From NCBI GenBank assembly GCA_003242085.1, contig QBML01000005.1, positions 234,261-298,260 on the forward strand: 64,000 bases of DNA, written 5' to 3'. The notes beneath the pieces are model-generated. The model did no database searches, was not told the origin of the DNA, and saw nothing but the letters and a program-made list of their open reading frames with translations. Below, piece by piece: positions 45,716-53,472 of the stretch. Numbering within the stretch: the stretch's first letter is position 1; each line of letters starts with the position of its first letter. Source of the stretch: Pseudanabaena frigida. GTDB lineage: Bacteria; Cyanobacteriota; Cyanobacteriia; Pseudanabaenales; Pseudanabaenaceae. Both the position numbers and the translations under genes were made by a program.

Positions 45716-46096
45716 GTGAACTATTACTTTCCGTCCGATCCTCCATATTTTTTGTTTGCTATTTCCCTCATCGCTGGGCTTGCCTGTGGCAGATCGTTTG
45801 AAGTAACTCTACGCAATCTTGTCAATATGTGGTCAACGAGTAAGTCCTCCCGCGTCATGCTAGAGCTTAAAAGTTCTAGCATAAAAGTCCCTTATCTGGG
45901 CATGACGATCAGCATTGCGGTGTTTATGTCCACAGGACTTGAGATATTTGGATTTCCGACTGTATTTGGCTATATCGTCGCCATTCCTCTGACTGTCGGC
46001 ATTGCACTTCTTGTTTGGCGACAATTAGGACAAATGTTGATCGAACTCGAAAGGGGCGGTTCGGCGGCACTAGATCTTGACTCTTTTGAAGGCTAA
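45716..46096 (+). CDS. Small membrane protein of unknown function, 126 aa
   Basis: Starts at GTG 45716 (MNYYFPSDPPYFLFAISLIA). Three hydrophobic segments (about 12-26, 58-75, 80-101) and an acidic C-terminus (ELERGGSAALDLDSFEG). No recognised family. The GTG start is weakly supported. Isolated between a hairpin and a family A element. Confidence 0.6.
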   Translation: MNYYFPSDPPYFLFAISLIAGLACGRSFEVTLRNLVNMWSTSKSSRVMLELKSSSIKVPYLGMTISIAVFMSTGLEIFGFPTVFGYIVAIPLTVGIALLVWRQLGQMLIELERGGSAALDLDSFEG

Positions 46097-46132
46097 TTTA
46101 GCGCTTTTGCTAAAAATTGAAATAATTGCAAA

Positions 46133-46259
46133 TATAGCTAAAGCCAAAAGAGGGTTGCGGCGCGAAGCGCCGCAACCCTCTTTTGGCTTTGTCCTAAATA
46201 ATTGACTACCACTATATAAAAAACAGGGTGATCAAGAGGTGCTTTGCGCCTCCTGATCA
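46133..46259. repeat. Family A element and adjacent hairpin
   Basis: 46133-46217: TATAGC end, core AAAGCCAAAAGAGGGTTGCG with GGCGCGAAGCGCC centre (46140-46190, perfect), then TTGTCCTAAATAATTGACTA as in other right flanks. Next to it is a separate imperfect hairpin, TGATCAAGAGGTGC TTT GCGCCTCCTGATCA (46229-46259). Confidence 0.7.
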
Positions 46260-46372
46260 TTTTGGCTTTTGTTTTATGGTTATAAAATCGTTATATTAGA
46301 GTTTGTCGAAGCGTACATCGCTTTCACTAAAGCTAAACTTTCTCGTAGACTTTTGCCTAGGCTAAGCAATCA

Positions 46373-46756
46373 ATGGATGCTAAGGAATTTTTACAACTAT
46401 ATCGAACGGGGCGAAAGGTGTTTGTTAATGAAGTACTTGTCGGAGTCGATTTAACTTCTATTGACTTGCATAAGCTAGATTTTAGTCATGCTTTGATGAG
46501 CAAGGCTAATCTGACTAGCGCGAAACTATGCCGAGCTAACCTGACTGGGGCAGATCTGAGCTATGCCAATTTGAACGGTGCAGATTTACATCGGGCAACT
46601 TTGCGCCATACAAATCTTAAGGGTGCAGATTTACGCAAAGCCGATCTGCGGGGTGCTGACTTGCGTGGCGCAAATCTGAGTTGGGCAAATTTGCAAGAGG
46701 CTCTATTTGAGGGCGCTCAAATGACAAATGTTAACTTATACAATGCAAAGACATAA
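46373..46756 (+). CDS. Cytoplasmic pentapeptide-repeat protein
   Basis: 127 aa without a signal peptide. A helical start (MDAKEFLQLYRTGRKVFVNE) leads into pentapeptides from residue 36: LDFSHALMSKANLTSAKL, ADLSYANLNGADLHRATL, ADLRKADLRGADLRGANLSW and so on to the C-terminus (about 15 units). No fused domain. Members occur widely in cyanobacteria, without an agreed function. Confidence 0.88.
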   Translation: MDAKEFLQLYRTGRKVFVNEVLVGVDLTSIDLHKLDFSHALMSKANLTSAKLCRANLTGADLSYANLNGADLHRATLRHTNLKGADLRKADLRGADLRGANLSWANLQEALFEGAQMTNVNLYNAKT

Positions 46757-46816
46757 AAGTGCGGCATTGCTCAGCCTATAAATATCAACGTTGGCTGAGA
46801 GATGCCGCAGCTATTT

Positions 46817-48181
46817 CTAAGCTTCGCCTGTAATCGATAGACCTTCTACCCATACTTGTGGTGCGACTCCTGACGGGGTAACTTTTGCTTCTGGCTCAAC
46901 ATAAACGATCTCCTTAAGCAATTCCAAAATATCTCCTGCTACCGTTGCTGACTCGATACTAATGCGATCGCCTTTATTCACCAGCCAACCATCAAAAGGT
47001 AGGGAGAAGGAACCTTGAGATGCTTGCACGCCAGCATGAAGCGCTTGTAAATCATCAATCAAAATTACATTTTCAGCAGTGGCAAGATCGCAAACTTTTT
47101 CATTGGATGCATTGGCAGCATCGCTGCGTTCGATATGAAAGAAATTGGGGCTTACGGAAACCTTTGCGCCAACACTACCATTGCCCGTAGGCTTTGCATT
47201 TAAGCGCTTTGCGGTTACAGAACTATGCAGGAAACTAGTCAAAACACCATTAGTAATTAACGGAACGCGGCGAGTGGGAGTTCCTTCGCCATCAAATGTC
47301 GATGCGCCTACATTTCCTACATGTAGCTCATCATCGCTCACATTTAATAATGGTGAGGCGATCGCTGTGCCGATGGATTCAGGAGTAGAAAGACTGTTTT
47401 TGTCGAGGATACTCTGGGCATTAAACAAGCTAGAGAATGCACTAATCAAACTCAAAAAAGCTTCGGGCGAAAATACGACTAAGTACTTGCCAGACTTAAT
47501 TTTGTCGTAGTTCAAATGGCTAATTGTTTTTTCGGCAGTTTCCTTAACACAACCACTCACATCTAAACCTTCAAAATTCCGACTAACGCGATAGGCTCCA
47601 CCACTGCGTGGCTTTCTGTCTTCCTCCTCGGTTTTGGTATAAAGATAAATGGAACTATAGGAACTACTTTCGTTCCGCATCGCACCAGCACTATTGAGAT
47701 AGAAACGATTGATATCGCGTTGAGACAGTCCGTTATAGGGAACACCCGCGATCGCAGGATGTGCTGACAGTAGTTCTTTTTCTGCGCCTAAAAGAGTTTC
47801 GACTAGTTTCTCGATCGCTGTTGGTGGTGCAGTCTGAGATTCGCGCTCTGGAATATCGGCGATCGCTTCAGGACTAAAATCAGGAATATTTTCTTTAGCA
47901 CCAAAAAAGCTGGCCTCATGGGCACTTTGGAGCGCAAGTTCTAAGCCAACGCGATCGATATTTGTGGTGGAAGTAACGCCGACCGTCCCCTCATCATTCC
48001 AGACGCGTACGGTGATGCTGGCGCGATTGGATGCGGATACTTGTTTGGGTGCGCCACTATCGACTTCAGCGCTAGTTTCATCGACGATCGCGCCGTAAAT
48101 ATCAAATTTTTTAATTCCTAATTTGCTAGCGGTATCTTTAGCATCGGAGACTAATTTTTCTACACTGAGCGCTGATGACAT
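46817..48181 (-). CDS. pmbA: TldE/PmbA-family metalloprotease subunit
   Basis: 454 aa. The TldD/TldE (PmbA) fold: AEVDSGAPKQVSASNRASITV near the start, HEASFFGAKENIPDFS, YNGLSQRDINRFYLNS, then TPTRRVPLITNGVLTSFLHS and LQALHAGVQASQGSFSLPFD at the conserved C-terminal part. It lacks the HExxxH zinc motif of TldD, as expected for the E/PmbA subunit. The partner TldD is not in this window. In E. coli TldD/E processes microcin B17 and the CcdA antitoxin; the role here is unknown. Confidence 0.92.
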   Translation of the reverse strand: MSSALSVEKLVSDAKDTASKLGIKKFDIYGAIVDETSAEVDSGAPKQVSASNRASITVRVWNDEGTVGVTSTTNIDRVGLELALQSAHEASFFGAKENIPDFSPEAIADIPERESQTAPPTAIEKLVETLLGAEKELLSAHPAIAGVPYNGLSQRDINRFYLNSAGAMRNESSSYSSIYLYTKTEEEDRKPRSGGAYRVSRNFEGLDVSGCVKETAEKTISHLNYDKIKSGKYLVVFSPEAFLSLISAFSSLFNAQSILDKNSLSTPESIGTAIASPLLNVSDDELHVGNVGASTFDGEGTPTRRVPLITNGVLTSFLHSSVTAKRLNAKPTGNGSVGAKVSVSPNFFHIERSDAANASNEKVCDLATAENVILIDDLQALHAGVQASQGSFSLPFDGWLVNKGDRISIESATVAGDILELLKEIVYVEPEAKVTPSGVAPQVWVEGLSITGEA

Positions 48182-48236
48182 AAACCTTTTGATTTTTTAT
48201 TTACTTATAAATCATCATAGCAATCTTATAGATGCC

Positions 48237-48291
48237 AAACCCCAATAAATAAAAGGCGGCGCTCTGCGCCGCCTTTTATTTATTGGGGTTT
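48237..48291. repeat. Family A palindrome with perfect 26-bp arms
   Basis: AAACCCCAATAAATAAAAGG with GGCGGCGC TCT GCGCCGCC centre and exact complement. It lies between the divergently transcribed pmbA and helicase genes, so it could influence both leaders. Confidence 0.75.
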
Positions 48292-48328
48292 ACGTTAAAA
48301 TGCGTGATGTACATTTGCCCTAGTCGCT

Positions 48329-50572
48329 ATGGTTACGCCTGACGCTCTCAATGAATTACGTAACACCCTTCGTGAGGGGCAGCAAACGATGGCTGATTGG
48401 CAAGGTGGCGAGTTAGCGGTGTCGGCAGTCCCGGGGGCAGGAAAATCGACAGGAATGGCAGTGGCGGCGGCGATCGCGATCGCTAAATTTGAACTGCATC
48501 GCCAAAAGCAGTTGGTAATCGTCACCTTTACGCGATCGGCGGTAAGCAACATTCGCAAAAAAGTATCCGAACATTTAAAAAATCTGCGTTTGCCGCAGAG
48601 TTCTTTCACTGTCAGTACTTTGCATAGTCTGGCCTATAACATTGCGAGTACTCATCGCGAGCTGTCAGGATTTGGTGCAGGAGAAACAAAGATTATTTCC
48701 GAATCGCAAAAACAACGTTTGATTCGCAATGCCACAAATCTCTGGGTCAAGGAAAGTCCTAAACTATACGATCTTCTACTTGAAGGGAGAAGTTTTGATG
48801 GAGAAGATACAGAGCGATTGCGGCGACAGACAGTATTAAGAACTGATGTATTGCCTAGCTTGGCGAGAGAGGCGATCGCCACTGCTAAAAGTTCAGGATT
48901 GAGTCCTCACGATTTGCGAAAAGCTGATGCAACCGATGGCGGCGACATTTTAGCGATCGCGGCTGGACTCTATGAAACCTATGAGCGGTTGCTGCGACAG
49001 GAAGGGGCGATCGATTATGACGATATGATTCTGGGGGCATTGCGAGTGTTGGGAAATGTTGGTGTGAGGAAATATTGGCAAGAGCGAATTTTTGCCGTGT
49101 TTGAGGACGAAGCGCAGGATTCCTCACCTTTGCAGACTAAGTTGCTAGAGATTCTGGCTCTTACTAGCAGTGAGGACAAAAACCTGATGCGAGTTGGCGA
49201 TCCTAATCAAGCGATTAACTCAACTTTTACACCTGCCGATCCGCGCTTTTTTAATGAATTTTGTGATCGCTGCAACAACGCATCCCGACTTTCAACTCTC
49301 GATCGCGCAGGACGTAGTACTGCAAATGTGATGCGCGCTGCGAATTATGTATTGCATTGGGTAAATCATTCAGAATATGCCAAGATTGAGAAGCCTTTTC
49401 GTCCGCAAAAAATCCATCCTGTCGATTTAGACGATCCGCAGAAGAATGCAAACCCTGAGCCGATTGGCAAGGGTGTAGAAATCTATTTGCCAAATACTGT
49501 AGATGATATCGACTATGAAATTGACGCGATCGGAAATCGCATCAAACAATTGCACGATCGAGATCCAAAGCTCAGTATGGCGATTTTGGTGCGTCAGCAC
49601 AATCAAGGTAGATTTGTAGCAGAGTCGTTGGCTTGGCTGACGAAAGAACATGACATTAAAATCTATGATGTTGAGCAAAGCGATCGCCGATCTCGAGTAC
49701 CGATCGATATGTTGGCGATTTTGCAATTTATGGAGCGCCCCCATTCTCCAGACAATCTTAAATCTGCACTCGAAGTTCTCAAAGATCGTCAAAAAATTTC
49801 GTCACAGCAAGATCTCAATGCTCTCGCCAGCAACCCTGAGAGGTTTCTCTATCCCACATTGCTCGATGCTTCTCTATCTCAAATAGCTTTAGAAACTCAA
49901 TCCAAATGCATCGGATTTCTCCGCGCTAAAATAGAACTTCCTCTATACAATCTCATTCCATTTATTGCCTTTGCACTCTATGACGAAGAAGCAGGACTAT
50001 TAGCCACAGCAGATAAATTGTGCGATCGCTTAAACCAAGAACTTGTTGGCAATTATTCCATGCAATCGGCGATCGATGCGCTCAAAGCAATTGTCGAGTC
50101 CGAAAATTTTGAAGCGGTTGAGGATGAAAACCTTGAAGGACGTTATATGACGGGCGGTCAACTAACGATTATCAGTCTGCATAAAGCTAAAGGACTCGAC
50201 TGGGATGTGGTATTTATGCCTTTTCTGCATAAGCGCATTTGTCCTGGTGAAGCTTATATTCCTGAATCTGTCAAATTTCTAGGGGATTTTGGTTTGCCTG
50301 AAGTAGCAAGAGCACAAATTTCCGCGATCGTGCATAGCGATCGCATTCCTAATGCTGAAGAAGCATGGAAACTATGCAACTATCTCAAACAAGCTGAAGA
50401 GTTTCGACTCCTTTATGTGGGTATGACCCGAGCCAAGAGATTATTATGGCTATCCGCCGCCCAATCTGCGCCATTTAGTTGGAATACATTAGAGAATCGC
50501 ACCGAAAATGCCGCGATCTGCCCTGCAATTGCGGAGCTAGCTCGCAAGTTTCCCGAACTAGTGGCATGGTAA
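48329..50572 (+). CDS. UvrD/Rep-like SF1A helicase
   Basis: 747 aa. SF1A motifs in order: Q-like/Walker A AVPGAGKSTGMAV (motif I), VTFTRSAVSNIRKKV (Ia), STLHSLAYNIAS (Ib), FAVFEDEAQDSSPLQTKLLE (II), MRVGDPNQAINS (III), LAILVRQHNQGRF (IV region), LTIISLHKAKGLDWDVVFMP (V), LLYVGMTRAKRLLWLS (VI). The C-terminal 2B region is shorter than UvrD's. Motif II reads DEAQD as in UvrD and PcrA. Probably a DNA repair or recombination helicase. Single gene, followed by repeats. Confidence 0.93.
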   Translation: MVTPDALNELRNTLREGQQTMADWQGGELAVSAVPGAGKSTGMAVAAAIAIAKFELHRQKQLVIVTFTRSAVSNIRKKVSEHLKNLRLPQSSFTVSTLHSLAYNIASTHRELSGFGAGETKIISESQKQRLIRNATNLWVKESPKLYDLLLEGRSFDGEDTERLRRQTVLRTDVLPSLAREAIATAKSSGLSPHDLRKADATDGGDILAIAAGLYETYERLLRQEGAIDYDDMILGALRVLGNVGVRKYWQERIFAVFEDEAQDSSPLQTKLLEILALTSSEDKNLMRVGDPNQAINSTFTPADPRFFNEFCDRCNNASRLSTLDRAGRSTANVMRAANYVLHWVNHSEYAKIEKPFRPQKIHPVDLDDPQKNANPEPIGKGVEIYLPNTVDDIDYEIDAIGNRIKQLHDRDPKLSMAILVRQHNQGRFVAESLAWLTKEHDIKIYDVEQSDRRSRVPIDMLAILQFMERPHSPDNLKSALEVLKDRQKISSQQDLNALASNPERFLYPTLLDASLSQIALETQSKCIGFLRAKIELPLYNLIPFIAFALYDEEAGLLATADKLCDRLNQELVGNYSMQSAIDALKAIVESENFEAVEDENLEGRYMTGGQLTIISLHKAKGLDWDVVFMPFLHKRICPGEAYIPESVKFLGDFGLPEVARAQISAIVHSDRIPNAEEAWKLCNYLKQAEEFRLLYVGMTRAKRLLWLSAAQSAPFSWNTLENRTENAAICPAIAELARKFPELVAW

Positions 50573-50573
50573 T

Positions 50574-50720
50574 TACAGCAATTACCGAACGAACGAACCA
50601 CAATAAAAATTTTGAAAGCTTTGCGAAGCAAAGCTTTCAAAATTTTTATTGCTTTGGATTTGAGTGCAAACCAAGAAAGTAGATGAAGCGCGAAGCGCTT
50701 CATCTACTTTCTTGGTTTGC
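50574..50720. repeat. Family B repeat followed by a family A palindrome
   Basis: Family B (50574 to about 50665): TACAGCAATTACCGAACGAA and the CAATAAAAATTTTGAAAGC hairpin with a TTTGCGAAGCAAA centre. Its usual AGCGC...GCTGTA end is replaced from 50666 by a perfect palindrome, GCAAACCAAGAAAGTAGATG... with centre AAGCGC GAA GCGCTT, to 50720. It starts 2 bases after the helicase stop. Confidence 0.7.
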
Positions 50721-50769
50721 AGTTGTTGGTGCTAAAATATGCCTTGATATTTTGTTAGGAAGACAATAT

Positions 50770-51003
50770 ATGTCCACCAGACGCAGTGATAGCGCATTTC
50801 CCGTAGGTTATAACCGAGATACCGATAGCTTAGTCGAGGGAATGACTAAACGCGAGTATTTTGCGATTTTGATCATGCAGGGACTGACGGCAGCTAATGC
50901 CAAATTTGAAGATGAGTACCAAAAAGCACGTCTAGCAGTTGCCGAAGCTGATGCCTTGATCGATATTCTTGCCTACGAAGCCAATCCTTTAAAACCCGAT
51001 TGA
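50770..51003 (+). CDS. Small hypothetical protein, 77 aa
   Basis: MSTRRSDSAFPVGYNRDTDS, then a conserved-looking helix EGMTKREYFAILIMQGLTAA and a charged helical tail (DEYQKARLAVAEADALIDIL). AGGAAG 7 bases upstream supports ATG 50770 over longer frames. The GMTKREYFAxxxMQG pattern is also seen in phage-associated small proteins, but no phage genes adjoin. Function unknown. Confidence 0.65.
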   Translation: MSTRRSDSAFPVGYNRDTDSLVEGMTKREYFAILIMQGLTAANAKFEDEYQKARLAVAEADALIDILAYEANPLKPD

Positions 51004-51082
51004 AATTTAATTTTGTTTAGACTAGGACTACGCAAAACTAAATTTCGTTCTGCTCTGAAAATCACTTGTAGGTAATTAGACT

Positions 51083-51700
51083 ATGGTTGCCCGATCGCTT
51101 GCCACAATTTTTAACCAAATATCTACACAAATATTTAAACCCCAAAGTCAAAAATTGCCTGTTTATCAGCTTGGCAATCCTATGTTACGAGAGACTGCCA
51201 AACCAATCACTGACGTGAGCGATCGGGAAATTCAGCAATTGATCGATGAGATGCTAGTCACTCTCAAAGAAAGTAGAGGCGTAGGTTTAGCCGCTCCTCA
51301 AATCGGGCGATCGCTCCAACTCGTGATCGTGGCTTCGCACCCTAACGATCGCTATCCACACGCGCCGCAGATGGAGCCGACTGCATTGATCAATCCTAAG
51401 ATTATTTCGCATTCAGTTGAAACTGAAAAAGGATGGGAAGGTTGTCTTTCCGTGCCCATGATTCGCGGACTCGTGCCACGCTACCGCGAAATTGAAGTTG
51501 AGTATATAGATCGCCAAGGCGAGCAGCAGAAGGCAAAACTAACTGATTTTGTGGCGAGGATCTTCCAACATGAGTACGATCATTTAGAAGGCAAAGTATT
51601 TTTAGATCGTGTAGAAACCAACCTCGATCTAGTTTCTGAAGCTGAGTATCAAAATATTTTACAAGTAGCGAAGCAAGTTGCTACCGCCCACACATCTTAA
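51083..51700 (+). CDS. def: Peptide deformylase
   Basis: Removes the formyl group from N-terminal Met of new proteins. 205 aa. Motif 1 GVGLAAPQIGRSLQLVIVAS, motif 2 EGCLSVPMIRG with the metal-binding Cys, motif 3 FQHEYDHLEGKVF with two His ligands and the catalytic Glu. N-terminal extension of about 30 residues typical of type 1B. Start ATG 51083 (MVARSLATIFNQ) is plausible. Probably co-transcribed with the DUF2237 gene 6 bases downstream. Confidence 0.96.
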   Translation: MVARSLATIFNQISTQIFKPQSQKLPVYQLGNPMLRETAKPITDVSDREIQQLIDEMLVTLKESRGVGLAAPQIGRSLQLVIVASHPNDRYPHAPQMEPTALINPKIISHSVETEKGWEGCLSVPMIRGLVPRYREIEVEYIDRQGEQQKAKLTDFVARIFQHEYDHLEGKVFLDRVETNLDLVSEAEYQNILQVAKQVATAHTS

Positions 51701-51705
51701 AAATT

Positions 51706-52068
51706 ATGGCTGTAATCAAAAATGTTTTAGGCGAAAATTTAGAACTATGTTGTTCGTCGCCAATAACTGGATTTTATCGCGATGGTTTCTGCCAAACAGG
51801 CGATCGCGATATTGGCGTGCATGTTATTTGTGCAGAGGTTACCGATGAATTCCTCGCCTACACTAAGTCTCAAGGTAATGACTTAGGAACACCAGTACCA
51901 ATGTTTAATTTCCCTGGACTAAAAGCAGGTGATCGCTGGTGTTTATGTGCGTCGCGATGGAAGGAAGCTTTAGATGCAGGAGTTGCGCCACTTGTCGATC
52001 TTGCGGCAACTCATGAGGCGGCGTTAAAAATAGTCACCATAGAAGAGCTTAAACAATATGCCATCTAG
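51706..52068 (+). CDS. DUF2237-family protein
   Basis: 120 aa. Matches the DUF2237 pattern: NVLGENLELCCSSPITGFYR, GFCQTGDRDIGVHVICAEVT, a FPGLKAGDRWCLCASRWKEA signature with several Cys, and helical EEALxxVTIEELKQYAI. Function unknown in the family; the conserved Cys set could bind a metal. 6 bases after def, so probably one transcript. Its stop TAG (52066-52068) lies within the 52061-52113 palindrome. Confidence 0.88.
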   Translation: MAVIKNVLGENLELCCSSPITGFYRDGFCQTGDRDIGVHVICAEVTDEFLAYTKSQGNDLGTPVPMFNFPGLKAGDRWCLCASRWKEALDAGVAPLVDLAATHEAALKIVTIEELKQYAI

Positions 52069-52113
52069 AAACAGAAAAGACTCGTTTTACGAGTCTTTTC
52101 TGTTTCTAGATGG
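52061..52113. terminator. Perfect 25-bp-arm terminator between convergent genes
   Basis: CCATCTAGAAACAGAAAAGA with CTCGT, loop TTT, and exact complement ending at 52113. The stop TAG of DUF2237 is inside the left arm. The minus-strand Spy-like gene ends 6 bp beyond. No GGCGGCGC core, so it is not a standard family A copy. Confidence 0.8.
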
Positions 52114-52118
52114 TGAGA

Positions 52119-52538
52119 CTAGGATTGAAGTTTTTTCTTTTGCTCAGGAGTCAAAACTGCTAACAACTGATTTTTATAATCGATAATGATTGGACGAATC
52201 TTGGTGCTTTGATTAACTGTAAGATTTAAGGATTTGAGAATTGAATTGATTCCCTGTCTGGCTTTTACGCCCTCTTCAAGTTTTTTCCTTTGATCGGCAG
52301 TGAGGATTGGAGAAATTTTCTTGAAAGTATCAATTGTAATGTTACGGAATTTAAGCTTCTGATCGGCACTTAAATTCAATTTTGCTAGTTTATCTGATGA
52401 GAGCTCGCCTTCAGCTTTGACAATACCCTTAGGGCGCATGTTCGTGCTAGATTCAGCAAATGACGGCATAGAATTCCAGACTAAGCCTGAAGCAAGCAAG
52501 GCAAAAGTGGTAAGGATAAACGAGTGTAATTTTTTCAT
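52119..52538 (-). CDS. Spy/CpxP-like periplasmic protein
   Basis: 139 aa from ATG 52538 (MKKLHSFILTTFALLASGLV); a longer frame upstream is not signal-like. Signal peptide then mature start near SFAESSTNM. LTxxQ-type repeats: LNLSADQKLKFRNITIDTF, ILTADQRKKLEEGVKARQ, LNLTVNQSTKIRPIIIDY and LTPEQKKKLQS. Spy/CpxP proteins are periplasmic chaperones or stress sensors. It resembles the lipoprotein at 27104-27523 but lacks the lipobox. Convergent with def-DUF2237. Confidence 0.75.
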   Translation of the reverse strand: MKKLHSFILTTFALLASGLVWNSMPSFAESSTNMRPKGIVKAEGELSSDKLAKLNLSADQKLKFRNITIDTFKKISPILTADQRKKLEEGVKARQGINSILKSLNLTVNQSTKIRPIIIDYKNQLLAVLTPEQKKKLQS

Positions 52539-52695
52539 GATTTGTGTAGCCGACTTGAATTGAAGAGGATTTATTAAGAGCTGTCTTAAGTAAATCAGAT
52601 TAGTTTTTACCATATTTGCTGCTAGTTACAAATAATTACGGATACCAATCTCAAAATAAAGACGGGATACTTGATGCACTGCTTCTCTTTCAAGT

Positions 52696-53406
52696 TTAAC
52701 AATCTTGACAAATTTGCTTCCATGCAGAAACAGGATCGATCGCTGCCGTAATCGGTCTACCAATTACCAAATAGTTAGCACCTGCGGCGATCGCCTGTTT
52801 AGGAGTCATTACTCGGCTTTGATCGCCGAGCGCTGCACCTGTGGGGCGTACTCCAGGAGTAACAAAGCAAAAGTCATCCCCAAGTAGCGATCGCAAGTTT
52901 GCCACCTCATGGGGCGAACAGACTGCGCCTGTTAACCCACTCTTTTGAGCTAGAACTACCATCTCTGCAACGTATTCAGGCACTTCAACTGATACTTTGA
53001 GATCGGAGGCTAATTCTTGAGCAGAAATACTCGTTAATAAAGAGATCGCCAAAAGCTGCGTTGTCGATCCTCGAACTTCGGCTTGTGCAGCTTGCATCAT
53101 CGCTTTTCCACCAGATGCGTGAATTGTTAGGAAATCTGCACCATATTTAGTTGCAATTCGACAAGCCGAGGCAACTGTATTGGGAATATCGTGAAGCTTT
53201 AGATCGAGAAAAATCTTTTTGTTACGGGCTTTTAGCTCTCGTAAAACCGTACTGCCATCAGCGATAAATAGCTCTAAGCCAACTTTCCAGAAACTGACTT
53301 CGGGTAAGCGATCGCATAAATTTATAGCAGCGATCGCTGTCGGAAAATCAAGCGCTACAATAATTTTTGATGCAGGGTCTTTTTCAGGATTAAGGTTAAT
53401 TTTCAT
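52696..53406 (-). CDS. pyrF: Orotidine-5'-phosphate decarboxylase
   Basis: Final step of UMP synthesis. 236 aa. IIVALDFPTAIAAINLCDRL with the first catalytic Asp, KIFLDLKLHDIPNTVASACR with the Lys-Asp pair, then DFLTIHASGGKAMMQAAQ, FVTPGVRPTGAALGDQSRVM and ANYLVIGRPITAAIDPVSAW. Start ATG at 53406 with the N-terminus MKINLNPEKDPASKI. Divergent from the nucleotidyltransferase gene with a 66-bp gap, so promoters must be close. Confidence 0.97.
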   Translation of the reverse strand: MKINLNPEKDPASKIIVALDFPTAIAAINLCDRLPEVSFWKVGLELFIADGSTVLRELKARNKKIFLDLKLHDIPNTVASACRIATKYGADFLTIHASGGKAMMQAAQAEVRGSTTQLLAISLLTSISAQELASDLKVSVEVPEYVAEMVVLAQKSGLTGAVCSPHEVANLRSLLGDDFCFVTPGVRPTGAALGDQSRVMTPKQAIAAGANYLVIGRPITAAIDPVSAWKQICQDC

Positions 53407-53472
53407 TGCTTTATCGCAAATTTGAACGATACTAGAGCCTAATCCTATTACGTATTGACGTTCGGAGGATCT

